Below are positions 35,545 through 44,538 of a stretch of DNA of 64,000 nucleotides, piece after piece. Position numbers and translations under genes: made by a program. The notes under the pieces were generated by a model that saw nothing but the letters and a program-made list of their open reading frames with translations, had not been told where the DNA came from and did not search any database. Origin of the DNA: Vibrio maerlii (GTDB lineage: Bacteria; Pseudomonadota; Gammaproteobacteria; Enterobacterales; Vibrionaceae); the NCBI RefSeq assembly GCF_003415655.1, contig NZ_QRHC01000002.1:558008-622007 (forward strand), given 5' to 3'. The number at the start of each line of letters is the position of its first letter. Positions within the stretch are counted from its first letter, which is position 1.

Positions 35545-38021
35545 TACAACACCTCACTTTGTAGGCTTGATACCACAGGCTTTCTCACTAATCGCCATAA
35601 AGGGATCAAGGTAGCCAACACAGCAACCAACAGGGTTGAAAATGAAATGACAAACACGTCACTCCAGCTCCACGCAAAATTGAGGCTCCATCCAAACGCT
35701 CTCAGTGTCACGATATCCGTCAGTACATAACCCACTAAAGTCCCGAGTGGTAAAGCAATGAGTAGGGTAAAAATAACCAGCGAGGCGATCTGTCCTAGGT
35801 TCATTGCGAGTAACCTGATACGACTGACACCGAGTGCATGCAACCTGGCAATCGCCGCTTTTCGGGCATCGAGCAACATAAAACAGGCGGTAAACAAACC
35901 AATGACCGCGACTAATAACGTCACAGCATTGAGTGCTTTGGTGATCGCGAACGTCTGAGTAAAAATATCCAATGCGATGGATTTGATCTCTGCTTGGTCA
36001 TAGAGCTGGCTTGAATGAAGGTTGAGCTGCGCTTTGAGTTGCTGGTAAACCCTGTCCTTGTCGCCCAAGACCTTGAGCCCCAAGCTTGATGGAAGGTTGG
36101 TAAATCCAGATTCTTGCCACAACTGCGGAGATATCAGCACCTCTCCATTAGGTGAGCCGTAGTCATAAAAAATGGCGCCGACTTTTAGGTTGGAGCTTAT
36201 GGCATCAAGAGTGATTTCATCGCCGAGATCCAATTTGAGTTTGATACTAGTAGGCTCACTGATTGCAACCATATTTACACTGTAAAACTGTTCCCAGAAG
36301 TTGGGTAATTGAGAGTGGAAAACCAGGGTCTGTTCTAGTGTGGCTTGGTCCTTGGTCCCGAGTAAAGTCGGTAAGCCTTGAAGTTGAATATCAACGTAAA
36401 ATTGTTTGTAGACCGTTTCAACATTGGGAAAAGACTCTAATTGTTGTTCGACATGACGCATCTCACCTTGTGATGGGCTGACGTAGATATCAGCATGCAG
36501 CCTTTGTTCAAGCCAAGATCTTAATGTGGATTCAAAGCTGCCAACCAGGGTGTTCATTCCTATGTTTGCAGCGACAGCCAGTAGTAGAGCCATCATTGCT
36601 AGCGATAGTGGAGAAATGAGCTCTTTTAGTTCTGCAAACAAGTACTCAACCAGCCCAGGTTTGGTTCTACTGAGGCTCCAATCTGACAACGCGCTGAGAG
36701 TCTTGGGTAGGTAAAGAGGAATAGATATCACTAATACACCCAACCACAGCATAGTGAGGCGATGGTGTTCACTGAACCAAAGCCCAAGCATTGCCACGAT
36801 GGATAGGCAGATGCCAGTGACGAGTAGTCTTTTCTCGTTGATGGAATCTGGAGCGCTGTAAAACCCGCCATGTGACGACAAAGGTTGGTTTACTCTTTGT
36901 TTGAAATGCTGCCAACAAGCAAGCAAAGTTACCACTAAGGTAAATACCAATGCTTGCAACCACCACTGCCACAACCAAGTGCCTGGTAGCAAAGTCGCCC
37001 CATATAATTGCTCTAAAGTTAGGGGGACGGTTGGATGTAACCAATGACTGAGCTGAATGCCTAAGATGAACCCAAGCGATGAACCAAGGGTGACCAGGAT
37101 GCTGAGTTCTATCAACAAGCTGGTGAATACGATATTGGCACTGACTCCAGATTGCTGCATTTGTACCAATAAGCGGTTGCGCTTGAGTAAGCTGTATTTC
37201 ACGCCGTTGTACGCAATGAATAAACCCACTAAGAAGGCAAGCAAACTCATCGCAGTTAGGTTGAGATGGAAACTATCTGTGAGGGAGCCTAAGTCTGCAC
37301 TTTGGGTGTTTTCAACCCATTGAGCTCTACCTTTGATGATTGGTGCCCATCTATCTTGTTGTGTACTATTGCTTGAGAGAACCGCGATATAACTGAGCTG
37401 TGAAGGCTTGTTGAGAAGCTTTTGAGCAAAGCCAATATCCATCAACATTCGACTGCCGAGTTGCCAACCATCTGGAAGCGCGACTACCTGAGTTTCTATG
37501 TTGTCTAGGGTAAGGGTTTCAACGTCATTTAGGGCTTGATGTTGAGCGTGACTCATCATCACAATCGGCTCACCGGTCAAAAGACTGGCAAGAGGAATAG
37601 CAGGATCATCCAGTTGTATAGCTTGTTGCTCATTAGTGCTATTGAACTGCGAAGTTAATGCGGCAATCAGCTCGCTGCCTTGAACGGACCAACGCCTTCC
37701 CTCTTCATCTCGAACGCGTCCTTCGATAATAGGCAGCGCTTGACTCAATCCAGCTTGTCTCAGTTCGAAATATACCGCTTCGGGCAAATAACGCTGCCCA
37801 GGTAGAGGAAGAATGAGTGTTTGGGCTTGACCGCTCAGTTGTTCTGTCGATTCCGCATAGCTGCGTTTGGCGTTGAGGTTGATGGCTTGAACAGCCACGA
37901 ATAATGTGACGGCGAGAACAATACCGATCAATATGGCAGCAGCCTGCAACGGGGCTTGTCGATAGTGCGCGATATAGAGCTTTAATGACAGCCTCGCATG
38001 TGACCAATTAACTCGTTGCAC
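35544..38021 (-). CDS. FtsX/MacB-type ABC permease (AttF/AttG-like)
   Basis: This long permease (about 825 aa) has two FtsX-type blocks. A helix at about 33-55 is followed by a large periplasmic domain, clusters of four or so helices in the middle and a final three-helix block at the C-terminus. It works with the preceding ATPase in lipoprotein- or lipid-handling transport. The open frame begins at a GTG at 38036, overlapping the ATPase gene by 29 bp. The GTG ending at 38021 is preferred because a GAGG sequence lies nine bases upstream. Gene order ATPase-permease-AttH is the classical att layout. Confidence 0.85.
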   Translation of the reverse strand: MQRVNWSHARLSLKLYIAHYRQAPLQAAAILIGIVLAVTLFVAVQAINLNAKRSYAESTEQLSGQAQTLILPLPGQRYLPEAVYFELRQAGLSQALPIIEGRVRDEEGRRWSVQGSELIAALTSQFNSTNEQQAIQLDDPAIPLASLLTGEPIVMMSHAQHQALNDVETLTLDNIETQVVALPDGWQLGSRMLMDIGFAQKLLNKPSQLSYIAVLSSNSTQQDRWAPIIKGRAQWVENTQSADLGSLTDSFHLNLTAMSLLAFLVGLFIAYNGVKYSLLKRNRLLVQMQQSGVSANIVFTSLLIELSILVTLGSSLGFILGIQLSHWLHPTVPLTLEQLYGATLLPGTWLWQWWLQALVFTLVVTLLACWQHFKQRVNQPLSSHGGFYSAPDSINEKRLLVTGICLSIVAMLGLWFSEHHRLTMLWLGVLVISIPLYLPKTLSALSDWSLSRTKPGLVEYLFAELKELISPLSLAMMALLLAVAANIGMNTLVGSFESTLRSWLEQRLHADIYVSPSQGEMRHVEQQLESFPNVETVYKQFYVDIQLQGLPTLLGTKDQATLEQTLVFHSQLPNFWEQFYSVNMVAISEPTSIKLKLDLGDEITLDAISSNLKVGAIFYDYGSPNGEVLISPQLWQESGFTNLPSSLGLKVLGDKDRVYQQLKAQLNLHSSQLYDQAEIKSIALDIFTQTFAITKALNAVTLLVAVIGLFTACFMLLDARKAAIARLHALGVSRIRLLAMNLGQIASLVIFTLLIALPLGTLVGYVLTDIVTLRAFGWSLNFAWSWSDVFVISFSTLLVAVLATLIPLWRLVRKPVVSSLQSEVL

Positions 38022-38715
38022 AATGCAATGCCTCACGCTCTATTTTAGTTGGAGTTAGTTGACCGTTTTGGAGGTGAAAACCATGCTGCATGAACTGAGC
38101 GCATTCTTCACTGTGGGTGACCAAAACTATCGAGGTATCAGCCTGTTGCGATAGTTCGGTTAGCAGCTTCATCACTTCCAAACCTGAACGTTGGTCTAGG
38201 TTACCGGTTGGTTCATCGGCGAGCAGAATTTTGGGCTGATGAGCAAGCGCACGCGCTATGGCGACTCGTTGCTGCTGGCCTCCAGATAAAGCGGAAACAT
38301 GCCTGTCTAATAGAGAGCTAATACCCAAAGCCTCTGTTAGGTGATCACACCAAGCATTCCATTTGAGGTTATTGAGATGCAATGGGAAGGCGATGTTCTG
38401 CCTTACACTGAGCGGCGTTAACAAGTTGAACTGTTGGAATATGACACCAAGCTTTTGATGGCGGAACTGGCTCCACTGAGGGTCTTTCCATTGGTGACTG
38501 TCTTCACCGCATAAGATTAGCTGACCAGAAGAGAGTGGTTCAAATCCCGCAATAATGTTGAGAAGAGTGCTCTTTCCGCTTCCGCTTGCTCCAGTCAGTG
38601 CAACACTGGTGCCCCGCGTGAGTGTGAAGTCGATGTTATCTAAAACTTGATGTGATTCTTTTCCATCGACAAAGCTTTTCGTGGCATTACAAGGCTCAAC
38701 AATGCATTCGTTCAT
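38008..38715 (-). CDS. ABC transporter ATP-binding protein (LolD/MacB-like)
   Basis: This ATPase of 235 aa has Walker A GASGSGKST (42-50), Q-loop FQQFNLLTPLS, signature LSGGQQQR (143-150) and Walker B ILLADEPTGNLD (163-174), all intact. It energises the permease encoded directly downstream, whose start it overlaps. It is the first gene of the three-gene att-like operon. Confidence 0.93.
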   Translation of the reverse strand: MNECIVEPCNATKSFVDGKESHQVLDNIDFTLTRGTSVALTGASGSGKSTLLNIIAGFEPLSSGQLILCGEDSHQWKDPQWSQFRHQKLGVIFQQFNLLTPLSVRQNIAFPLHLNNLKWNAWCDHLTEALGISSLLDRHVSALSGGQQQRVAIARALAHQPKILLADEPTGNLDQRSGLEVMKLLTELSQQADTSIVLVTHSEECAQFMQHGFHLQNGQLTPTKIEREALHCATS

Positions 38716-38800
38716 GGCATTCCTCTAATTGGTGCACGCATCTATTTAAAGTATATGCATGAACCACTTAGATGGATTAAAAGTGATGACTATTTGTGGG

Positions 38801-39757
38801 CTAGATCAGCTGCATGGATGAAAGCAAAAACAGCCCAAAGGTACAGGTAACAAGGGAAGCAACCGTCGTTAAAGCGATGATGTTTGCCGCCAGTTTAGAG
38901 TTGCCTCCCATAGCACGAGCCATAACGTAGCTCGCAGCAGCAGTAGGTGCTGAACTCATAAAGAAGATGATACCTAAGTCCAGTCCTCGAAAACCGAAAA
39001 CGTAGCCACCCAAGGTAATAAAAAGCGGACAAAGAACGAGCTTGTAACCGGTGGCAAACCAGGCCGGTGCTTTTTCTGAGCGCAGCGCGCTGACATCGAG
39101 TGAACCACCGGTGCAAAGAAGGGCAAGTGGCAGTGTCATGTTGGCAAAATAGCTGCCTGCATCGGTGATCATTTTAGGCACAGGGATAGAAAGGGTATAG
39201 AACACAACCCCAGCCAAAATTGAGATGATCAATGGATTTTTAGTGAGGGTTTTCGTCATGATTGCGAGTGCTTGTTTACCACTGGTTTCCCCTCGAGGGC
39301 TTAAAGCGACGACAGCTTGAATATTGTAGAGGATGGTTGTGGATGCAACGTAAACCGCCGCCAGTGCAACCCCGGTTTCACCATACGCGTTAGCGACGTA
39401 TGCTAGGGCGATGATCGCGGTATTGGCTCGAAAACCGCCTTGCAGAATAACACCGTTATCCTCGCTGTTTTTGAAAGCAAACTTGGTGGAGAACGCGGTA
39501 AAAAGGAAGAACAGGAGGTTTGCGACTAGTCCATACACCACCAAGTTGGCCGCCGCAGCGAAATCATGCTCACTTTGAATGATGCTGAGAAACAGCATTG
39601 CTGGCAGGGATACCTGAAAAACCAGCTTTGAAGCCACATCGATAAAGTTTTCATTGATCAATCCGATGCGTTTTAGTGCCACGCCAAGAAACAACATTAA
39701 GCAGATTGGTCCGGTCACGGATGCGGAAAATAATAACTGGTCAATGAATCCGTTCAC
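38801..39757 (-). CDS. AEC family transporter (auxin efflux carrier-like)
   Basis: This inner-membrane carrier of 318 aa has about ten hydrophobic segments and internal two-fold repetition, typical of the AEC/malonate carrier family (AALRSEKAPAWFATGY linker, SSAPTAAASYVMARAMGG near the C-terminus). It starts at GTG behind AGGAAG. It is divergent from a TetR regulator that may control it. Substrate unknown. Confidence 0.88.
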   Translation of the reverse strand: MNGFIDQLLFSASVTGPICLMLFLGVALKRIGLINENFIDVASKLVFQVSLPAMLFLSIIQSEHDFAAAANLVVYGLVANLLFFLFTAFSTKFAFKNSEDNGVILQGGFRANTAIIALAYVANAYGETGVALAAVYVASTTILYNIQAVVALSPRGETSGKQALAIMTKTLTKNPLIISILAGVVFYTLSIPVPKMITDAGSYFANMTLPLALLCTGGSLDVSALRSEKAPAWFATGYKLVLCPLFITLGGYVFGFRGLDLGIIFFMSSAPTAAASYVMARAMGGNSKLAANIIALTTVASLVTCTFGLFLLSSMQLI

Positions 39758-39908
39758 GTTAACTTCCTATAGGAATCAATGGGCTGAATATTTGTATGAT
39801 TATTACATATTCATTTAAGAGTGAGAATAGATTTGCAAAATAGAACGGTCGTGCTAAAAATATAGAGCGTCAATTAGAAACCACATTGAACATGGAAGCG
39901 ACAGATTA

Positions 39909-40544
39909 ATGAAGAAAGGAAGACTCACCAAAGAGCATATCCTGCAGCACGCCTTTTCTATTGCCAGTGAATCTGGGCTTGAGAGCCTATCTTTTGGTTC
40001 GCTTGCCCAAAAATGTGATATGTCAAAAAGCGGCTTGTATGCCCACTTCCAATCAAAACAGAAACTGCAGCTCGATGTAATTCATTATACCAATCAGGTG
40101 TTTGCTCAGAGAGTCATTGAGCCAGTTAGAGAAAAGCAGCTCGCTTCTTATCGCCAAAAAATAGCGCAGTTATTTGAACTATGGCTCGATTGGAATCACT
40201 CCTTTCAAGGTCGCTGCATGTATCTGGATGCTTGGAATGACACCCAAAAAGAGAACGACCCATTGCAGCAAGCGTTGAAAGAGTCAGTCTCAATCTGGAT
40301 CGATTATCTGTCCATCCAGCTGACGAAGGCGCAACAATGCGGTGAGTTGAAACCCGAAGTCTCACCTAAGCAAGCGGCCTTCGAACTATATAGCTTCTAT
40401 CTCGGTGCGAATCTGTTTTATTCCCTGCATGGGCAAGATCAAAGCCGAGAGCATTTTTGGCATAGCGTTAACAGCCGACTCAATGTGTGGCTGACTACCG
40501 AATCCTCAACCTCAGCAACGAATACGTCTGACGGTCATCAATAA
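39909..40544 (+). CDS. TetR family regulator
   Basis: An N-terminal TetR helix-turn-helix is present (SFGSLAQKCDMSKSGLYAHF at about 28-47), and the C-terminal ligand domain has no known match. The length is 211 aa. It is 11 bp upstream of an alpha/beta hydrolase gene, which it probably controls, and divergent from the AEC carrier. Confidence 0.9.
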   Translation: MKKGRLTKEHILQHAFSIASESGLESLSFGSLAQKCDMSKSGLYAHFQSKQKLQLDVIHYTNQVFAQRVIEPVREKQLASYRQKIAQLFELWLDWNHSFQGRCMYLDAWNDTQKENDPLQQALKESVSIWIDYLSIQLTKAQQCGELKPEVSPKQAAFELYSFYLGANLFYSLHGQDQSREHFWHSVNSRLNVWLTTESSTSATNTSDGHQ

Positions 40545-40555
40545 GTGAAAATATC

Positions 40556-41413
40556 ATGAGTGAAAAAATCTATTTTAATACGTCAGGCAAGTTCAGCTTA
40601 AAGCGCAGCTTGGTCAACATGTCGACTCGTTTACACCACACGGTTGCTCCTAAGCATGCGCGCAATACTGCACGTAAGTTGCTACTTACCCCTGTGCGAA
40701 CGCCAGCAAAGAACGATGAGCCGAAGGGGTTGATTAAGGCCAAAGTGCAATCGACAGAGGGTGAGCTAAGCACATATTCACTGGGTGAGGGGCCAACTTG
40801 GGTACTGACGCATGGTTGGTCTGGAACCGCGAGTCAGTTTTTTCCGTTAATGGAGCATATCGCAGCAAAAGGGTTTCGAGCCCTAGCGTATGATCATCCT
40901 GCTCATGGGCAAAGCCAAGGTACGCAAGGTCACATCCCAGCATTTATCGCCGGTTTAGAAGCGATTCTGGATACTGCTGATGAGGTCGCTGGTATTATCG
41001 GACACAGTATGGGAACGGCTTCAACCTTGGAGTGTCGTCATGCTAAGGCAGAGAACTGTCCGTTACTACTTATTGCCCCTGTATTGAACTACGTAGAGAA
41101 TTTGTTTGGCAGTGTGGCGCGCTCAGGTTACTCGATGAAGCTCTTCAGTGAAGTAGTGAATGAGATTGAGGTGAAGTACAACTTCCCGATTCAATCTATT
41201 GACCCACTGAAGCGCCTATCTCAACGTGAACACCAGACGATTATTGTTCATGACAAAGACGACAAGTTTACTCGCTTCGACGTGTCAAAAGATGCTTCTG
41301 AGTCTATCGAACGTGCGGCATTAGTGGCGACGACGGGTCAGGGACATGGCCGAGTCATGAAGTGTCAAGAGGTGATGGACAGCTTTGATAAGTTGATTAC
41401 TGCGAACCGTTAA
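40556..41413 (+). CDS. Alpha/beta hydrolase
   Basis: This 285-aa serine hydrolase has oxyanion motif HGWSG (86-90), nucleophile elbow GHSMG with S151 and a late histidine in GQGHGR; an aspartate in HDKDDKF is the likely third catalytic residue. No signal peptide is seen. An N-terminal basic segment of about 60 residues precedes the core. It is cotranscribed with the TetR gene. Substrate unknown. Confidence 0.9.
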   Translation: MSEKIYFNTSGKFSLKRSLVNMSTRLHHTVAPKHARNTARKLLLTPVRTPAKNDEPKGLIKAKVQSTEGELSTYSLGEGPTWVLTHGWSGTASQFFPLMEHIAAKGFRALAYDHPAHGQSQGTQGHIPAFIAGLEAILDTADEVAGIIGHSMGTASTLECRHAKAENCPLLLIAPVLNYVENLFGSVARSGYSMKLFSEVVNEIEVKYNFPIQSIDPLKRLSQREHQTIIVHDKDDKFTRFDVSKDASESIERAALVATTGQGHGRVMKCQEVMDSFDKLITANR

Positions 41414-41546
41414 TCGACCCTAGTCACTGATTTGGGTTGATTTATCGTCTATCGTTCTAGCTTGAATGGATGTAAAGATTGAGTTAAAACAGTTGAGTAC
41501 CACATTTTATTAACGGGCGCTTAGTCCGGGTAACTAAGGAAAGACA

Positions 41547-41828
41547 ATGATCAAGGAAAATAGCTATTTTGAAGGCGGTGTGAAATCTCTAGGCTTTACA
41601 CAAGAAGATGGCGATAGCAGTGTCGGTGTGATGGCCGTCGGCGAGTATAACTTCGGCACTGCGGCCCCAGAGCGTATGACGGTTGTTAAAGGTGCTTTGA
41701 CAATTAAGCGTCAGGGCGAAGAAGAGTGGTCGACGTTTAAAGCTGGTGATTTCTTCGAGGTTGCGGGCGACTCTTCGTTTGACGTAAAAGTTGAACAGCA
41801 AACCGCGTATCTGTGTGAGTACCTATAA
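41547..41828 (+). CDS. ppnP: Pyrimidine/purine nucleoside phosphorylase PpnP
   Basis: This small cupin of 93 aa (DUF1255/YaiE; E. coli 94 aa) phosphorolyses several nucleosides. Family landmarks are the N-terminal YFEGGVKSLGF, the central TVVKGALTIKRQGE and KAGDFFEVAGDSSFDVKV. A good AAGGAAA ribosome-binding site is present. Monocistronic. Confidence 0.95.
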   Translation: MIKENSYFEGGVKSLGFTQEDGDSSVGVMAVGEYNFGTAAPERMTVVKGALTIKRQGEEEWSTFKAGDFFEVAGDSSFDVKVEQQTAYLCEYL

Positions 41829-41865
41829 CGCTGCAACTGCTGGCTAAAGCCTACTGTTAAAATGA

Positions 41866-41922
41866 AAAAAGCTAACAGCTGTCATGAGTCATGACTCATG
41901 ACAAAGGCTCGTTAGCTTTTTG
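41866..41922. terminator. Bidirectional terminator containing a 24-bp palindrome
   Basis: Outer arms AAAAAGCTAAC / GTTAGCTTTTT (about 41866-41876 with 41911-41921) enclose a perfect 24-bp palindrome (41880-41903) built from GTCATGAGTCA and its complement. It lies between ppnP and a convergent minus-strand gene. Confidence 0.75.
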
Positions 41923-41945
41923 CTTTCTTCGAGTTATTGAATATT

Positions 41946-42353
41946 CTACTTGTTGTATTCAGCGTCCAAACTTAAGAACCAATGATGAACTGACCCGTCT
42001 GGTTTGGTGATCCACTGGTCATTATCGAATGCTTTTACTCGGCCTTTTAACTCCACCTTTAGCTTGTTTTCTTCTTCGCTGGTTCTTTCAACCTTGATGA
42101 ACATATCCGAGGTGATCAAGAAGGGTTCAGCGTCTTTCACATCACTGCCTTCCGCAATCAAGAAGAAATGATTCAGCTTTCCGTCTTTCGGTTCGGTTGA
42201 TACGGCTTTGTACCCCACGACTTTAAAGCCATCACCAATTGATTTATTGAGGATCTCACTACTCAGGCGAACATGGGTTGGGATAAATACATACGCTAGA
42301 CCCGCAGCGGCTACGAGCAATAAAGTGAGGATGGAAAGTTTAAGTTTTGACAT
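41946..42353 (-). CDS. Membrane-anchored protein of unknown function
   Basis: This 135-aa protein has one N-terminal transmembrane segment (residues 5-24) and a soluble domain of about 110 residues with alternating charged and hydrophobic positions suggesting beta-sheet. No family is recognised. It is on the minus strand downstream of the pirin gene but separated from it by a terminator, so it is probably transcribed alone. Confidence 0.75.
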   Translation of the reverse strand: MSKLKLSILTLLLVAAAGLAYVFIPTHVRLSSEILNKSIGDGFKVVGYKAVSTEPKDGKLNHFFLIAEGSDVKDAEPFLITSDMFIKVERTSEEENKLKVELKGRVKAFDNDQWITKPDGSVHHWFLSLDAEYNK

Positions 42354-42423
42354 CTTAATGGGGTATTAATGAGTGTATGGAGCAAATTATACGGCGAAGT
42401 TTGTCAATTACTCTAATTTGAAA

Positions 42424-42453
42424 TCAAAAAAAGCACGCATAGTGTATGCGTGC
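42424..42453 (-). terminator. Terminator of the pirin gene
   Basis: A 9-bp GC-rich stem (42433-42441 with 42445-42453) carries a GTG loop and is followed on the minus strand by TTTTTTTGATT. Confidence 0.85.
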
Positions 42454-42524
42454 AAAGAAAAAGACCTTAGCGAATTCGAATTGGCAGTGGAATTACAGGT
42501 CTTGGGAATCAGGCTAAACAGGGT

Positions 42525-43373
42525 TTAATAGGTATTAAATACACCTGAGTTGTAGTCTTGAATCGTTTGTTCGATCTCTTCCATGCTATTCATCACGAAA
42601 GGACCGTAGTGAACCACAGGCTCGTCGATTGGTTCACCGCTGAAGATGAGAGCCCCGCTATTTTCTAGTGCTTGTAAGTACACACTATCACCCTTAGTGA
42701 GCATCGCCATGTCGCCTTGATTTATCGTTGTACCTTCAATATCGATAGAACCTTGGTAGACGTAAATCATCATATTATGATTTGCATTGTTTTGTAGCGA
42801 GACTTGGTTCGATTTATTTGAACGCCAGTCGGCGACAGCAGCGGGTACGCCCGTTTTAGTTAGCGGCCCAGTGATTGCTTGATCATTGATTGTGTATTGA
42901 CCAGACAGCTGACGCCAAAGTCCTAGCTCATCAGAGCTTAGTTCAGTGATGGTTTCTGGTTGAAAATCTTTGTACTGCGACGGCTTCATTTTGTCGCGTG
43001 CCGGTTGGTTAATCCAAATTTGAAAGCCGTGCAGTTGGCCGTCTTCCATAATTGGCATTTCACTATGGATCACTCCACGACCCGCAGCCATCCACTGAGC
43101 ACCGCCACTGCGAAGCTCACCGACGTTGCCCATTTGGTCTTTGTGTTGGAAGTGACCGTTCAACATGTAGGTTAGGGTTTCAATACCACGGTGAGGATGT
43201 GGAGGGAAGCCACCTACGTAATCCTTACGTTCATCAGATTTCAGTTCATCGACCATAAGAAACGGTGAGAAAGCTGCATTGTTGAACCCAGCAATACGCT
43301 GGATTTTAACGCCATCACCATCTGAGGTAGGTCGTGCAGGGATAATTTGCTGTACTGTTCTTGATGTGTTCAT
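42525..43373 (-). CDS. Pirin family protein
   Basis: This bicupin protein of 282 aa has metal ligands in the N-terminal cupin (PPHPHRGIET and HSEMP). Bacterial pirins are quercetinase-like or act as redox or regulatory partners. An 8-bp inverted repeat overlaps its ribosome-binding site, see the separate entry. It lies downstream of a LysR gene on the same strand. Confidence 0.92.
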   Translation of the reverse strand: MNTSRTVQQIIPARPTSDGDGVKIQRIAGFNNAAFSPFLMVDELKSDERKDYVGGFPPHPHRGIETLTYMLNGHFQHKDQMGNVGELRSGGAQWMAAGRGVIHSEMPIMEDGQLHGFQIWINQPARDKMKPSQYKDFQPETITELSSDELGLWRQLSGQYTINDQAITGPLTKTGVPAAVADWRSNKSNQVSLQNNANHNMMIYVYQGSIDIEGTTINQGDMAMLTKGDSVYLQALENSGALIFSGEPIDEPVVHYGPFVMNSMEEIEQTIQDYNSGVFNTY

Positions 43374-43396
43374 GTTAACTCCTTGGTTGAGTTAAC
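43374..43396 (-). promoter_or_regulatory. Inverted repeat over the pirin ribosome-binding site
   Basis: The arms GTTAACTC and GAGTTAAC, seven bases apart, end directly at the ATG. The ribosome-binding sequence AAGGAG is in the loop and the downstream arm. It could be a translation-controlling hairpin or a repressor site. Confidence 0.5.
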
Positions 43397-43500
43397 TGTA
43401 GGTCAGAGTTAGGGCTGGATTAATAGGGTAAACCTGACGCTCTTGTTCAAAATTTTTGATGTTGTGTCAGGTTGCTCCTTTTATACCGTTTTGACTGAGG

Positions 43501-44421
43501 CTACATAGCATCACTGAATGTGGAAAGCTCCTCAAAGAAGGCCTGTGCTGCTGGAGATAACGTATCTAATGGCTGTTTCATCACAGTATAGAATTGACTG
43601 GTGAGGAACCACTTTTCAGGTTGTAGTGGTACCAAGGATTGGTCGTAATGACCACGGTCAATCAAGTGAGAGGGCAAGAAGCTTAAGTGAGTCCCTGCCA
43701 GGGTGAGAAGTACACCAGACTCCACATGCCATCCATCGTAGGGCTTAACTGAGTCATATTGTTGGATGTTAAGTAGTTCAAACATTTCGTCCTTAGCGTA
43801 GCCGCCCATATTGATACGGCAGCCATCAAGGGAGAAGTCTTGGTCCATGATTTTATCTGCAAGATCGCGGCGTGCGTAGAGATAACTTCTTTCGTCAAAC
43901 AATGGGTAACTATGCTTGAAGGCGGGTTTTTGATGCGACCCCAATACCACGATCATCATATCAATTTGGTTTTTTCCGAGCTTTTCGTTGAGTTGAGTGA
44001 AATCACCCACTTCAATACTGACTTCGACGTTATCGCTGCGTTGATAAAATGACTCAACCGCTTTAGGTAATGGGTTGTTGGGGAGTGTCACGGTGTTGTC
44101 TAAACAGCCAATACGAACATGACCAGAGAGCTCAGTTTGTACACCGCGTAGTTTATAAGCAAAATCAGTCAGCGTGGATTTTAGTTGATTTGCATATTTA
44201 TAGACTTTCTCACCCTCGTGAGTAAGTTTGAATCCCTTCCTTCCACGTTGGCAAAGTGTTAAATCTAGGCTCTTTTCTAGCGCAATAAGCTGATTACTAA
44301 GCACGGGTTGGCTAAGTCCTGTACTGGCAACGGCTTGGTTGATACCTCCTTGTTCAACAATTTCACAAAAAAGCTCTAATCTTCGTAGGTCACGCTTATC
44401 TAAGTTATTGTTTGAATTCAT
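43501..44421 (-). CDS. LysR family transcriptional regulator
   Basis: An N-terminal LysR helix-turn-helix (GGINQAVASTGLSQPVLSNQ at about 26-45) and a substrate-binding domain are present. The frame is open to a TTG at 44430; the ATG ending at 44421 (MNSNNNLDKRDLRRLELFCE) is preferred. It is divergent from the NCS1 permease/DUF917/hydantoinase operon across about 117 bp, so it most likely regulates that operon. Typical length of about 306 aa. Confidence 0.9.
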   Translation of the reverse strand: MNSNNNLDKRDLRRLELFCEIVEQGGINQAVASTGLSQPVLSNQLIALEKSLDLTLCQRGRKGFKLTHEGEKVYKYANQLKSTLTDFAYKLRGVQTELSGHVRIGCLDNTVTLPNNPLPKAVESFYQRSDNVEVSIEVGDFTQLNEKLGKNQIDMMIVVLGSHQKPAFKHSYPLFDERSYLYARRDLADKIMDQDFSLDGCRINMGGYAKDEMFELLNIQQYDSVKPYDGWHVESGVLLTLAGTHLSFLPSHLIDRGHYDQSLVPLQPEKWFLTSQFYTVMKQPLDTLSPAAQAFFEELSTFSDAM

Positions 44422-44538
44422 ATTAACCAATACATTTTGTTTTTGTTATGTTTGTATTTGATTATATTCATTTAATAATAAGAAATACATCAGTATGATT
44501 TATTCAGGGTTATGGAATAACAATGCAAAGGATGCAGC

